In this document: piece by piece, positions 1 through 13,223 of the stretch
Position numbering within the stretch: position 1 is the first letter of the stretch
Layout: every line of letters begins with the position of its first letter
Source of the DNA: Camelus bactrianus
Taxonomy: Eukaryota > Chordata > Mammalia > Artiodactyla > Camelidae
DNA: 64,000 nucleotides
Assembly: GCF_048773025.1 (NCBI RefSeq)
Contig: NC_133540.1
Coordinates: 76,201,501-76,265,500 of the forward strand
Direction of reading: 5' to 3'
Notes under the pieces: generated by a model
Told to the model about the DNA's origin: nothing
Database searches by the model: none
The model's input: the letters and a program-made list of their open reading frames with translations, nothing else
Position numbers and translations under genes: made by a program

Positions 1-835
1 AAAAGACAAAGAAGGGCATTATATAATGATAAAGGTCATTATATAATGATACAAGAAGAGGAGATAACATTCTTAAACATATATGCACCTAATTTAGGAG
101 CACCTAAATAAATGAAGCAAAATTAATAAGACATAAAGGGAGAAACTGACAGTAATATAATAATAGTAAGGGACGTTAATGCCCCACTAACAGCAACAGA
201 TATAAAGTCAATAAGGAAACAGTGATCTTAAATGACACATTAGACCAAATGAACTTAATAGATGTCTACAGGACATTCCATCCAAAAAGAGCAGAATACA
301 CATTCTTTTCAAGTACACACGAAATGTTCTCTAGGATAGACCACATGCTAGGCCACAAAATAAGTCTCAACAAACTTAAGAGGAGGGAAATTATATAAAG
401 CATCTTTCTGACCACATATAAAGCATCTTCTGACCACAATGGTATAAAACTAGAAATCAATTACAGAAAGATGACTGGGAAAAACACAAACATGTGGGGA
501 CTAAACCACATGCTACTAAAAAAACCCAATGGGTCAGTGAAGAAATCAAAGAGGAAATCATAAAATACCTTAGGACAAATGAAAATTTAAAGAATACAAC
601 TTTCAAAAATCTATAGGATGCAGCAAAAGCAGTTCTAAGAGGAAATTCATACAGATACTGATATATTTTAAGAAATAAAACTCTCAAATAAATAATCTAA
701 CCTACCATTTAAGAAATGAGAAAAAGAAGAAAAAAGAAAGCCCAAAGTCAGCAGAAGGAAGAATATAATAAATATCAGAGAGGAAATAAACAGAGATTTA
801 AAAAGCAGAAAAGATTAATGAAAAAGAAAACATTG
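1..835 (+). mobile_element. LINE-1 fragment, ORF2 endonuclease region (cut by window edge)
   Basis: The + strand reads as the endonuclease part of L1 ORF2 with many frame breaks. Recognisable pieces are ITFLNIYAPNLGAPK (about 69-115), a stretch matching the usual sequence around 'acattcttttcaagtacaca' (about 300-320) and 'gaccacaatggtataaaact' (about 432-451). Near 720-835 it matches the ORF2 stretch where 'aaagcccaaagtcagcagaa' normally occurs. About 25 bases around 380-430 are repeated (the 'ataaagcatcttctgaccac' phrase occurs twice). The element starts before the window and is dead. The right boundary is approximate because another old L1 follows. Confidence 0.85.
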
Positions 836-949
836 ACCATATTTAGTGTCTTTAATCTAGGTAGATTCAATATGTACATGATAAAAGAAAAAAGCAAAAA
901 GATCAGGGGGATAAAACAGTATTATTACAAGATTATTATATTCTAAGTG

Positions 950-2450
950 AGATAATAAAACATTGACTGGAAGTAGAGTATAATGGTTAAGGATGTGTAG
1001 TGTAATTCTTAAAACCACCACCAAAAAGTAATAAAAAGTGGTATAGCAGAAAAGTCAATATAAGAATTAAAATGGGTGTAGAAAAAAATTTATCCCCCAA
1101 AATGCTAGAAACAAGGAACAGAAGACAAATTTGACACAATAGAGAAAACAGTCAGTAAAATGTCAATAATTATATGTCAATAATTAAATATAAATGAAAT
1201 AAATCAATTAAAATGCAGTAATTCTCTAACTGGATAAAATCCAAAGCCATACCTTGTAACTGTCTCCTAGAACCATACTTTTAATATAGAAACACATACA
1301 GCTATAAAGTAAGAGAACAGAAATAGAAATACCATGTGAACATTAAGAATAAGAACACCTGAATGGCTGTATTAAGAACAGACAAAATATCCTTGAGAAC
1401 AAGGAGTGTACCAGAGTTAAAGACTAGTATTTCATAATGATTGAATGGCAATTCATCAAAGAGACATATCAATTGTAAATACATATGTACCTGGTAACAC
1501 AGTTTAAAAATATATTAAGCAAAAATTGACAAAAATAAAGGGTTAGGTAGACAATTCAATAATCTTACTCGGAAAATTTTAACATTATTCTCTCAAATGA
1601 CAGATGAACCAGAAAATAAACTGTAAGAATGTAGAAAAACTGAAAAGCACTATCAAATACCATAATTATGTTAATATAGAACACTAATTACACATTTCAC
1701 ATTTCATTCAAGTGAGCACAGAACATTCTGATCAAGTTTTCATTACCTTACTCAAACAATAAGTCTCAACAAATGTCAAATAATTGAAATCATAATGTAC
1801 ATAAATGTGGAAACCCAAATCAATAATGATAGTAATAGATAATAGCTGACAAAATAAAGTGAGAAACCATAAATTCTATACTAAAGATATGAAGGAGATG
1901 GCAGGAAGCTCCTTCTTACAGTAGAATGCCAATTTACATTATAATGGAGATAGCAAATTGTCAGTGGATGCTAAAACCAGTGTAAGAAACTCTCAAGAGG
2001 AACAGGATATTGAGACAATGGAGTCTCAAACTATATCCCCACATATTACCTATTAATTATAAAGAGAAAAATAAGTTTATAGTGGGTAGTCCTAGCATAT
2101 ATACTTTATTCAAAATGATCATTTAATACTACCAATACTGGAATAATCTCACCACATACATACTAATATGATGCACTGAGAAATACACAACAGTTTTGTA
2201 GTATTCTTGCCAAAATTGGAGAACTCAAATCTAACCATGAAGGAACATCACATAAACCCAAATTGAGGGACAATTTCACAAAAAAAAAAAACTGGTTAGT
2301 TTTTGTAAAACTCCTGGAAAACAGTCTTCAAAATACATGAAAGAAAAATGTTCCAGATTAAAGGAGAATAAAGACAAATAATCACTAAATGTAATGTTGT
2401 CCTAGAGTGAATTTGAGGCAAGAATGAAAAATGTGTAAAAATATTACTGG
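950..2450 (+). mobile_element. Ancient LINE-1 (L1ME/HAL1-like), decayed
   Basis: The stretch from about 990 ('cttaaaaccaccaccaaaaa') through 1,900 follows, with heavy decay, the older L1 endonuclease region: 'acacatacagctataaagta', 'gaatggctgtattaagaaca' and 'gtctcaacaaatgtcaaata' occur in the expected order. From about 2,230 to 2,400 it matches the 3' region of ancient L1s ('ctaaccatgaaggaacatca', 'cccaaattgagggacaattt', 'gttccagattaaaggagaat'). The subfamily name is my recollection of the consensus and is not secure. No usable reading frame remains. Confidence 0.65.
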
Positions 2451-3220
2451 CACAATTGATAATTAATAGTTCACTTGAAAAAGTATTATTGATTAAATAG
2501 AAATATATAAATGTTAGGTTTTAAAATTTTAATATTTCAGTATGGTTAAATGAGAAAATGTGCATGTGAAACGTGTACTAAGGTTTTTAGTGGTTAAGGA
2601 AAATAATCTCTTAAAGTAACTCTCAAGTAGTTCATAATTGGTTTCTGATGTTAAAATTATAAAAAAAAAAAGATACAAAACAGTATAGGGATCATGAAAT
2701 ATGTTACTGAATTATCTTCAGTCCTTAGGTTAAAGATTAATATTTATATATCTAGAACATATTTGATCTTAGTGAAGCCTACAAATGAAAATAGATTAAT
2801 TGTGATTTCCATTGACTTAAAGTGCTAACTATTTATAAGCTATTTTGGTATTTCTTGAAACAGGTCAAGTTATATGTGTCAACCTTTCTCTTATTTGAAT
2901 CTTTATGTTAACAATCCAGAAACAGTTATGTTTTTAAAGCCAGAAGAATCTAATCTATCACATCTAATATTTTTCATTCAACTGTTTGGTTTAAGCACTT
3001 ACAATTAATTAATTTCATTTTTAATTCAGTGGTATAGGTCTTCTTTTTTTAGGTTTTTCTATACTTTCCACTACATTTTATTAGCTGCCTGGCTTTGGAT
3101 TGTTCCTTGTCCTCTCACTGTGTGAGTTTCATCAATACAATAATAGTTTCTGTATCATATACATATTGTGATTAATCAGAAACATAATCAAGTACATAAT
3201 AAGTCATTGCCAATTGTTAT
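2451..3220. other. Unassigned AT-rich DNA
   Basis: No open frame, RNA gene or repeat family that I recognise. Composition is very AT-rich with short A and T runs. Confidence 0.5.
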
Positions 3221-3224
3221 TAAG

Positions 3225-3425
3225 TTGAGGCAGTGTATGTGGTTTTCCAGAGACTAAAGCCACATTGCCTAAGTTCAAGTCCAGCTTTTACTTCTTAGTG
3301 AGTGACTTAACCTATCTTTGCATCAGTTTCCCCACCTGTAAAATGCAAATATTAATAATATCAACTTCCTGGGGTTACTATGTGCACAAACTCAATTAAT
3401 GTTATAAAATACTTAGAGCATTACA
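3225..3425 (+). repeat. MIR SINE
   Basis: This stretch follows the MIR core: 'cctaagttcaagtccagctt', then 'atcagtttccccacctgtaa' 'aatgcaaatattaataat' and 'aaatacttagagca', in the same order as the family consensus (CTCAGTTTCCTCATCTGTAA and AAGCGCTTAGAACA). MIRs are tRNA-derived SINEs that stopped moving before the mammalian orders split, so this is ancient. Confidence 0.85.
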
Positions 3426-3885
3426 TGGAAAATAGTATGCAGCTCTTACGTTAAGTAATGACAATGATAACTGTAACTCAGTCTCAGGCTGATATGTGTT
3501 TACCTTCATGTTTCTGTCCTTACCTTTGGCTAGCTCAGCTAACTGTAAGTACCTCAGCAGAACCCATATTACTTTAGAGGAATCTGAGTGCAGTCCTTTT
3601 AAATTCACATAAAGCACAAGTGCAGTCCCTTGGGGCTATAGACATCTGTATTGCCAACGTTTTCACAACTACTTCATTTGGTTCTCTTTACTAGAGACAG
3701 TTTCTTATTTTAAATAGCTCTTTACAACTGTTAATACATGAATTTGCTGAAAAACTTCTGTACTGAATTTATATTGTGTGTAAATTTCACTCACCATACT
3801 TTCATTTCATTAACTATCTCAATGATAAAGTGGACTTAATGTCTAAATGGATATACAAAGTTGAAAAAAAATTGACAAACTTAAT
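3426..3885. other. Unassigned DNA
   Basis: Nothing recognisable. The short open frames here have no family features. Confidence 0.45.
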
Positions 3886-3887
3886 AG

Positions 3888-4378
3888 GTACTATGGTAGA
3901 CCACTTTCAAAGATGGTCCTCTCTGATGCTTGCCTCTTGGGTCATCTCCTCTCCTTGAGAGTACGTCAGACACCGTCACCTCTAACCAACAAACAAGCAG
4001 TATGGTTATAACCCATAACCTCCATGATTAGGTTAGGAAAGACTCACATTTATCTCCTGCCAACAGACGGGTTCTATTGCCTTCCAGGCTTGTAGGGTGT
4101 AATTAGTAAGCTGCCATATGAGAAAGGCCCACCTGTCAAGGAACTAAGGATAGAATCAGTCCAACAAACCACTAGAAATTGATTTCCACTAACATGCTGC
4201 TCAGTTGAGCACTGAAATGACTTTGGCCCAGAGAACACTATGTAACCTATGAGAGATCCTGAAGTGAAGAACCCAGCTAGGGCCCAGAAATACAACCACA
4301 GAAACTGTGAAATAATACATTTATGTCAAGCCACTAAATTTGGGGCAATCTGTTATGCAGAAATAGAAAATTAATATT
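3888..4378 (+). mobile_element. MLT1 LTR fossil (ERVL-MaLR)
   Basis: Solitary LTR of the mammalian MaLR group. The 3' part is diagnostic: 'cacagaaactgtgaaataat', then 'gtcaagccactaaatttggg' and a terminus ending in 'agaaaattaatat'. It is old (shared by placental mammals, probably around 100 million years or more) and heavily decayed. No internal region is attached. Confidence 0.8.
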
Positions 4379-5690
4379 GTTTTAACCATAATGCGACCAA
4401 TGAGCCATGTTAGGGTGCCTCTGACTATTTTAGGGTAAAATATCTTCGACAGATTATATATATTGTTTGTTTTGTTAGGAGAAAAGATTTCTCAAAAAGA
4501 GATCCCCTTAGATCCCCAAGGTAATTTTGTATCAGCTTGACTTCTATGTCATCAGACAGTCCGAAGTAAAAAAACAAAAATTTAGTTTTAAACCAGTATT
4601 TTTACACTTCATATAAGCAAAATCTTAACTGAAAAACTCAATTAGTTAATCGTTGTGGTCTGTATTTTTCAAAACTATATAACAGAGTTTTCCAAACATA
4701 ATAAACTAATACCAAGAATTAGTAACTTGGCCTTTCTAAAGAGTAAGAGCCCTTTGAGACTGGATCAGTCTTGAACCTGAAGCTGTCTTTGGAAGTTGCT
4801 GAACCACTTTGAACTATTATATTTGTACTTTTTTTGGCCAATCAAAATTATAGTATATTATTAGATAAATCCTAGTTATATAAAGGGCCACATTGCTTAT
4901 AGTTTTATTTCATAGTGATTAAATCTATACTATTATCAAAATTATTTCAAAAAGTGAAGTTTGGAATATGTGGAGTCCACAATGGGTATACCTAATTTCT
5001 AATTTTCCAAATTGCTTTTACATATTTTCACTCGTTTCCCTTATATTGCTGCCATTGAGAAGGGCAATTCATTTTGTAAAGTTTTTTTTTTTCCAGTTTA
5101 TCTCGTAATGAATTGATTTCATGCCTACCACATTTTTTGTAACATAACCTAGCTAAGCCAACCACATAACTAAACACGCTTCACTCATGAATTATTTTAA
5201 AAAAAACATATCTTCCTTGATCCTGGAAGTTGTTTTAATATAAAAATAATTTTTTCCCTAATCATTTATAAATAGGAATTTAAGTTATATTTACTGGTTC
5301 AATTAAATGGCATTGTCTTTGATGCTGTTATTTCAATGTGAGTTTCAGAGACATAATATATTTTTAATTTCTTCTTTGAAAATCTTAATATGAAGAGAAT
5401 CTGAGTTATAAGTCCATATAAGCTATAAAGAAATTAAGAGTATCATTTTATATTTTAATATGCATATTGTCATTTTACCCTGAGCCCTAATCTTTGCTCA
5501 GCTGTAATATAAAATTAGTGTATGCAAGTGTGTGCATATTTAATATCTAAATTCATTGTTTTATTAGTTCTCTGATGTAAATAAATATTCAATAAATACC
5601 TGGAGGAGTCATAATTCTCATGTGAGGTAGCAAGTAAGTTCTTAATTGAATACATGGCTGCTTAATTATTACTTCACATAATATTTTGTC
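4379..5690. other. Unassigned AT-rich DNA
   Basis: About 1.3 kb with no recognisable gene, RNA or repeat family. Short A and T tracts only. Confidence 0.45.
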
Positions 5691-5692
5691 TT

Positions 5693-5795
5693 AATTTGTT
5701 CAGGCTACCAAAACACAGTACCATACAGTGGTGGCTTACACAACAGAAATTTAGTTTCTCACAGTTCTGAAGGCTAGAAGTCTATCAGGTACATT
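5693..5795 (-). mobile_element. MLT1 LTR fossil, end fragment
   Basis: The phrase 'gttcaggctaccaaaacaca' through 'tttctcacagttctgaaggc' is the 3' end of an MLT1A-like MaLR LTR in reverse orientation. Only about 100 bases remain. Ancient. Confidence 0.75.
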
Positions 5796-7045
5796 TTTAA
5801 TTCCCAAATCTCATATACTAATAAATACTATTTGGAAACATTTAAAAGGGCTATTTATTCTTGATCTAGATTTAGGTAGGCAGCATGCAACTCAACATTT
5901 CTCTGACCTCTTCAGTATATTTCAACATAATTCATTTTACTGACTTCTTCAAGTTTATTCTAAGATTTGAAAGTTGCTACTGACTCTTTTCTAGATAAAT
6001 CAAGTAAATGAGGTATAGCAAAGACTGTTCTGCCCTAAGTTGGCTTTCCAAAGAATGTGGTTATTTCAAGGAGGAATTGATACAGAAATATAGGGAGAAT
6101 AATAAATTTCTCAGCAACAGAAATTTCCCTGTTCCTTACTCCAGCAAAATTGTATCTGAAGCTACTACCTCTAGGTAATAATTTAGAACCAATTAATTTG
6201 CTATATATTTTATACAGCATGTTTTACCTGTAATTAAGGGAATTACCACTTTGGTACCTAGAAAAAACCTCACCAGAGGATTCAGAGTACTATATTCAAG
6301 TGTAAATAATTATTGCTTAGATTTCAATTATTTAAAAGATTTCAAAGACTAAACAAGTTTTAAAAGATAAGGGATCAGTTATTGGAGTTATGAAAAATCT
6401 GGGCTCAAGAAATAAAAAAAAATTCCTGGGAATACAGGATCACATTTTCATATAAAACCACTCACATTTAAATCCTGTGGTTAAGAGGACAAAGGGAAAA
6501 TACCTCTCATGCAAGAATTATATTGCTAATGTGTATTAGACATAAAGAAAAGAAGCAATTCAATCATATCCTATAATTTGGGAATTCTCTAAATATTTTC
6601 TCATATAGTTTAGCTTTTGTAATATTTTAATGTATCTTCCCTAATTCCAAATAATAATCCCTATACTTAGAAGCTCTAAAACTCCATTAAAATGGTTTGC
6701 TGAATATGTATGTGTATATATATGTTTCTTTCTAAAATGTTTGTTAATGCCTTTCCTTATGTCTCTGACTTCTTACTTATGAGCATGCAAATATGCATGT
6801 AAATACTTAAATGATTGATTTTAATAGTAAATTTCACAATACTAAATAGAAAGATGTGAAATTACTTTTATTTAATGCTTGTTTTTTATAAAAATTTATT
6901 TTTATAAATAAATTTTCAAGTAATATAATAGGGAAACATATTACTTTGTTACTTATAGATACTTATTATCATACATCTGAAAATCTCTTAGATTAGTAAA
7001 TAGAACATCTCTTTCACTGCACGTATATGTGCATGCACATGCTTC
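5796..7045. other. Unassigned AT-rich DNA
   Basis: No gene or family that I can support. It includes short TA/TG-rich runs near 6,710-6,725. Confidence 0.45.
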
Positions 7046-7049
7046 TTAA

Positions 7050-7259
7050 CTTACTTTTGTTATAATAAAAATTAAAAATAGAACTACTATATAATTCAGC
7101 AATCCCACTTCTGAATACATACATATTCAAAAGAAATGAAGTCATTATCTCAAAGAGATCTGCAGCCCCCATGTTTACTGCAGCATTTTTTACAGTAGCC
7201 AAGAACTGAAAACAACCTAAGTGTCCATGGACAGATAAATGGCTAAAGAAGATATCATT

Positions 7260-7307
<48 letters not shown>

Positions 7308-7480
7308 GGAATATTATTCAGCCATGAGAAGGAAGGAAACCCTGCCATTTGTGACAATGTGGATTGACCCTGAGGACATTCTTCTAAGTGAAATACAGAG
7401 AAAGGCAAATACAGAATGATATCATTCACATGTAAAATTTTGAAAAGCCAAACTTGTAGTAACAGAGAGGAAGATGGTGG
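7050..7480 (+). mobile_element. Old LINE-1 ORF2 C-terminus/3' region, split by a CA repeat
   Basis: The order of phrases is that of the L1 ORF2 end: 'ttcagcaatcccacttctga', 'actgcagcattttttacagt', 'aacctaagtgtccatggaca', then (AC)n, then 'aatggaatattattcagcca' and 'agaaggaaggaaaccctgcc'. The CA tract lies exactly where ordinary copies read a short A/T-rich link, so it grew inside the element. 5'-truncated and dead. Confidence 0.85.
7263..7305. repeat. (AC)n microsatellite, about 21 units
   Basis: An uninterrupted run of AC dinucleotides inside the L1 tail at 7,050-7,480. A pure tract of this length is normally length-polymorphic in mammals. Confidence 0.97.
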
Positions 7481-10270
7481 TTAAGTTAGACAATTTTCTA
7501 ATTAAAAATATCTCCAGATAGTAAATATAGTTTTGAATTATTTATATGTATTTATTTACATATGATTATATATATTTATATGTGCATACATCTACCACCT
7601 CATATTTGATATAAATCAAACACTACTTTCAAAAAAATTAATACTTTAGATTTAATTTTTATAAAAAAGTGCCAAATCATATGCATTAAACAATTTTTAT
7701 GAAAAATTTCTTATTCTGGCTGTTACTAGTCTAGTTTTTAACACATAATCAGTGTTACAGGTTTTTTTTCCCATTTTTGTATACACAGTGTTAAGGAAAA
7801 GCTATTAAGTAGAATATGTTCTTTTACACATGAAAGGTAGATGTTGAATAAATGTTGGTAAATATCTGCAAGATCAATTAAAAAATAATATCCTGCTAGT
7901 AATTCCAAATTGCAGACATAAGGAAAGGAAAGAAACTAATTGTATGTAGCTTGGCATGTATCAATAAAAATAAAAATCCAGTAAAAATTTTTTGTTAGAG
8001 TTCAACATGTATTGGTTATTGTTTACAAGGGAATCTCACCACTAAAATAAAATATTTGTTAAAAAATAATCATCCTGGATACAGAGGCACTGCAACTAGT
8101 ATTTTTGAGAAATTATCACTGTCTATTCAGTCTATATTGGCTAGTTACCTTTAAGGTTTCAAAGAATTAATACCATCCTTAAATTCAAGAGCAGTGAGAA
8201 TTTCAGCATCATCTTTATCAAAGTATAGTCTGACATCAAATGATTTTTCTTGTTTTTTTGTTATTTGTTTTGTTATTGAGCTCCAGGGTCAACATATTTT
8301 CTTCTGAATTCTCAAAATAGAGTACAGCTCCATTTATAGTGAGTGAGCAATCAAGAACAACTCTTAACTGCTACAATACTTAAACATTTTCACATCTTAC
8401 TATCTCTTTTGGAATGTATACAGTTTAAAAAATCTTTCTTGAAATTAGAAACAGATGAAATCACTCTTAAAAAATAAAGTTGTTGAGTCATTCTCAATTT
8501 GTTTTCAAATTTCAACACAGAGTTTCACTTTTAGATGATAGCACTCTCACGTTCTATGCACCTATACTTTGTGGAAGTAGTTTGCCAACTGTGCCCTGGC
8601 TGTTCCAAAGACCTAACTCCCTCAGGACCCTCCTGGGAGAAAGGGTGTAAGAGAGGGAAGACAGAGATGACATTGGATCACATTGTCTTTTTGAATGTGA
8701 GCAGCTCTGTTTTCACCCATGTTAAATATGAGGTTTCTAACTAATTGTTCTTTAAATAAAGTATTTTCTGATTAACACATCTTAAAGGAGTTGGAAAAAT
8801 AACCACTGTGGCACATTTTTAAACTTTAAATGAAAGGTGGCCTTTGTTTTATTATACAGTTACTTGATAGCTCAAGAATTCTCCTAAAATCATGGGAAAT
8901 TCAACAACTTGGGTGTTGGAAAACTAGGCTTGGTCTACAGTTTTATGGTATCACTCACACACACACTAGCAGAGAAAAGAAGTCCAATCATGGAGACACA
9001 GTGTGAATCTTCCCTGAGAAAGTCAAGGAGTCTTTTAATTTCCTTTACAATATCATCCATCAAAGAAGTTATATCTGTTACCATCCCTTTTACATAAATG
9101 ATTATATTAGTATAAACAGATTTATTGTCTTTATAATACAAATTCAAACACGTCTACTATAAAGCTTAATTTTTATGAAATCTTATTCTTAGGATGAAAT
9201 ACCTACGTAATTTTTCTGATTGTCCATTTCCTTTATTTGCACAGGCTCTTAGACATGTTTCTATATGAATAAATAATCTGCAATATGAAAAAACCAGAAA
9301 AAGAAAAGAAAGGAAAATAAAACTTCTGTGGCCATTAATCACTAGGGTGAATTACATATCTCTATTTCATCAAAGCCATCAATTGAAAGACACATTATCC
9401 AGTTTATGCACTCCCAAGAAAGAAAAATAAACATTACCAATTAAACTGTGTACATTATCTATGGTAGGACTGACACTAATTTTAGAAATATTATAATGTT
9501 AAGTGTATGTACCTAATACAAATGAAATGTAGAAACCATTCGATTTTTACAAACACACAACATAGGATGGATTATTAGTCCTCTTTCTAAAATGAGGAAA
9601 AATAGTACAAAGCTATAAGTAACAAGCACAAAAGTGAAAAATAATATATAATACAGTCAGAATTCAGAATCAAATTTGTCTTTATGGACCTCCTTCTCCC
9701 TACAGATTTCCACTTCTTACTGTGTTCACTGTTGATGTTCCACTGCTGTCTCACTTCTGCAAATACCTCTCTTAACTCTTATTTAATAGCCTTATATGCC
9801 ATAATCTACTAAGTTATAATCTACTATAGTGGCATCAAGATATAATCAATGGAACAACCAAACAGTAGATTCCAATATATCCTTAAGTCATGATCACTAA
9901 GAAAAAGATACTCCTTCTCTATTCTAAAACCTCAAGAAATGATTTTGAAAGATTCCATTTCATGGTATTTAGGCCAACTGTAGTACTTTGTACTTAATAG
10001 GCTTATAATGCTTTGACCATTTGGATAAACTGTCAAAACAACTATGGGGCTGAACATCCTAAGCGTTTTTAACCCATAAGCCACATAGCCCACATAACCC
10101 AATATATGTGGTTTTGGCTATACCTATCCATGCACTGAGTGTAAATTTTTATTTTTTTGCTTTTTCTGTAAGAAATAAACTGAAGGATATAGCATCCTTT
10201 TTATAAATTTTAACACTAAGGCCTAATAAAATACAGTCAATATCTTATATACTTAAACAAGTAGTAATAT
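7481..10270. other. Unassigned AT-rich DNA
   Basis: About 2.8 kb in which I see no gene, RNA gene or repeat family. The 69-codon open frame at 8,535-8,744 shows no domain, no splice context and no known relative. Confidence 0.45.
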
Positions 10271-10274
10271 TAAT

Positions 10275-10505
10275 GTATGCAAATATTCATTAAATGCTTA
10301 CTGTGAACCAAGAACTAATCTAATTGACTTTTTTTCTCACTAGTTTATTTACTTCTCACAACAAACATACAAGGAAGAAATAGCTATTATTATGCCCATC
10401 TTTTAGATAAGAAAATTAGGATTCAACAAATATTCCTTGAAAGAGTTAAAATTGTAAACTGCAGAATTTATACTGGTTCCAAAGCTGAGACGTTAACCTA
10501 TCTGC
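10275..10505 (-). repeat. MIR SINE
   Basis: Reads as MIR in reverse: 'ttaaatgcttactgtgaacc', 'ttatgcccatcttttagata' and 'agctgagacgttaacctatc' fall in the reversed consensus order. Diverged. Confidence 0.65.
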
Positions 10506-10679
10506 AATTTTTCTTTGCAAGGAAGAAGGAGAAATCGGCTGGAATGCTAGAGACCAGTGTTGAAGTTCAGGTTACAAAGTGAATACTGGAGACAGATCAA
10601 ATCACTTTGCTTGACTAAACATGACTTTAGAAAATATTTGTCTTTAAACACGATTGTTCCAGGTTCACATAAACTTTAG

Positions 10680-11000
10680 CACGGGTTTTCCTTTGGCTGT
10701 ATTTCCTCCTCCCTTGCTCAATTTAACCCTGTTGGCCTACGTCTCCGTACTGACTCTGCATGAACATGCTCCTTTTGGCTCCCAAGTCTCCAAATTCCAT
10801 TCCTCACGTAGACTGTGATGCTTTCTTTTCTGCTTCCGGAGCACCCTGTGCACACACCTATCACTACATTTAATTTACAATATTCCTAAAAGTCTCTGAA
10901 TTGTTTAAAGCTGAAATGGTATCTTATTCCCCAAGTGTGAACAGAGAGCTTAGCCCCCATGAGCCTGGCATACGTGAATGTTAGATGAAAGAAGGAAGAA
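10680..11000 (+). repeat. Probable L2 LINE 3' fragment
   Basis: The pyrimidine-rich body, the phrase 'catgagcctggcatacgtga' and the following 'tgttagatgaaagaaggaag' resemble the L2 3' end (CCTGGCACATAGTAGG... AATGAATG). The match is weak. Confidence 0.4.
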
Positions 11001-11555
11001 ATGCATGAATGGCCATCAATTTACTCATTTATATGATAAGGAATTGAGGATAGTTGAATGCTATAATTCTCCGTGGCTCTAAAATCCAGTCACTTCAGCC
11101 TTTGACACATTAGAGCACTCAGTAAACAACTCAATATGAATCTTTCAACTTCAATCTCCATTACACATTTTGTTGCTTTCTTACTTGACAAAAGCCAAAG
11201 CACCTATGGCCTAAGCGTGGAATCCTTTTCATTTACTAGTCTCCACTGCAAATAATTAGGCCCTGTGATTAACATATAGCTGAGAAAATGTTGGGGAAAG
11301 CATTATACTACTTCTAGGTATGGCTCCTAAAAAGTTCTGATGCATCCAATGGGTCTCTTTGGCTCCTCAGTCACACTCATGGAGAGATCCTTAAAGACTG
11401 TATCATGGAGGCCCCAGGGGACCATAGAACAATGAAATAAAACACCTTTAGCGTCTTGAGTCATTATTTACATGAGAGTGACCAGGAAATCCATGTGATC
11501 TGTGTCAGTATAGATAATCAAGAAATCTCATAAATCTTTCTTGTGTAAGTCAATT
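11001..11555. other. Unassigned DNA
   Basis: No recognisable feature before the L1 insertion that begins at 11,556. Confidence 0.45.
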
Positions 11556-13223
11556 AGATTTTTTTAAATTATTTTATTTTATGTATTTATTTATTTTTAT
11601 TATTGAAGTATAGTAAGTTTACAATGTTGTGTCAGTTTCTGGGGTACAACGTAATAGTTCAGTCATACATATATGTGCATAATTCATTTTCATATTCTTT
11701 TCTTTATAGGTTACTATAAGATACTGAATATAGTTCCCTGTGCTATACAGTGTGAACTTGTTTATCTATTTTATATTTATTAGTTATGGAAATACATAAC
11801 ATATGGAAATCTCAAAACTCCCAATTTATCCCTTCCCATCCTCTTCCCACCCTGGTAATAGTAAGTTTGTTTTCTATGTCTGTGAGTCTGTTTCTATTTT
11901 GTAAATTAGTTCATTTGTCTTTTTTGGGGGTTCCACATATAAGTGATATCATATGGTAATTTTCTTTCTCTTTCTGGCTTACTTCACTTAGAATGACAAT
12001 CTCCAGGTCCATCCATGTTGGCTGCATATGGCATTATTTTATTATTTTTTATGGCTGAGTAGTATTCCGTTGTATAAATATACCAGAGCTTCTTTATCCA
12101 ATCATCTGTCAATGGGCATTTAGGTCGTTTCCAAGTCTTGGCTACTGTATATAGTGCTGCTAAAAACATTGGGGTGCAGGTATCTTTTCAAATTAAAATT
12201 CCCTCTTGACATATGCCCAGGAGTGGGACTGCTGGATCATATGGTATGTCTACTTTTAGTTTTTTGAGGAATCTCCATACTGTTCCATAATGGCTGCACC
12301 AGACTACATTCCCAACAACAGTATAGTAGGGTTCCCTTTTCTCCACACCCTCTTCAGCATTTACTGTTTGTAGACTTTTTAATGATGGCTATTCTGACTG
12401 GTGTGAGGTGATAGCTCATTGTAGTTCTGATTTGCATTTCTCTGATATTTAGTCATATTAAGCATTTTTTTCATATGCCTATTGGCCATTTGTATGTCTT
12501 CATTGGAGAACTGCTTATTGAGGTGTTCTGCCCGTTTTTAGATCGGGTTGTTTGTTTTGTTACTATTAAGTTGTATGAGCTGTTGACATTTTTCACAAAA
12601 CTAGAACAAATAATCCTAAAATTTATATGAAATCACAGAAGACTCAGAACTGCCAAAGCACTATTGAAGAAAGAGAATGAAGCTGGAGGAATAACCCTTC
12701 CAGACTTTAGACAATACTACAAAGCCACAGTAATCAAAATAGCATGGTATTGGTACAAAAGCAGACATATAGATTGATGGAACAGAAGCTAGTCAGTTAG
12801 TCTTCAACAAGGGAGGCAAGAATATACAGTGGAGTAAAAGATAATCTCTTCAGCAAATGGTGCTGGGAAAACTGGACAGCTGCACATAAATCAGTGAAGT
12901 TAGAATACTTCCTCACACCATCCACAAAAATAAACTCAAAATAGCTTAAAGACTTAAACATAAGACAAGACACTATAAACCTCGTAGAAGAAAACAAAGG
13001 CAAAACAATATCTGACATAAATCTTAGCAATGTTCCTCTAGGGCAGTCTACCCAGGTAATAGAAATAAAAGCAAAAATAAACAAATAGGACCTAATTAAA
13101 CTTAAACGCTTTTGCACAGCAAAGGAAACCACAAGCAAAACAAAGAGACAACCTAAGGAATGGGAGAAAATACTTGCAAAAGATGAGACTGACAAGGGCT
13201 TAGTTTCCAGAGATTTTTTTAAA
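11556..13223 (-). mobile_element. Young LINE-1 with inverted 5' half (twin priming) and 13-bp target duplications
   Basis: From 11,570 to about 12,589 this is the 3' end of an L1 on the - strand: TTTA-rich tail, 3'UTR and the end of ORF2. The C-terminal frame at 11,984-12,169 includes KLWYIYTTEYYSAIKNN and IMPYAANMDGPG, typical of L1 ORF2p. From about 12,590 to 13,210 the strand flips: the + strand now reads ORF2 ('aatcctaaaatttatatgaa', 'atagcatggtattggtacaa', 'gggaggcaagaatatacagt'). In an intact ORF2 the flipped piece lies just upstream of the 5' end of the first piece, so one element was inserted with its 5' part reversed. The 13-mer AGATTTTTTTAAA flanks it at 11,556-11,568 and 13,211-13,223. 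The 3'UTR type matches camelid L1. Frames are broken. Confidence 0.9.
11984..12169 (-). pseudogene. L1 ORF2 C-terminal remnant
   Basis: An open stretch of 61 codons encoding the end of L1 ORF2p, the endonuclease/reverse transcriptase of LINE-1. It holds the conserved C-terminal motif with WIKKLWYIYTTEYYSAIKNN and ends at a natural stop after GDCHSK. Residues further upstream of the frame (12,170-12,585) continue ORF2 with breaks. There is no catalytic domain in this piece, so it cannot be active; it is part of the L1 at 11,556-13,223. Confidence 0.85.

Noticed and set aside
7014-7304. Frame beginning with repeated Cys-Val residues
   Set aside because: It is a translation of the CA microsatellite and antisense L1.
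12797-13195. 132-codon frame on the - strand
   Set aside because: Antisense to the inverted L1 ORF2 piece on the + strand.
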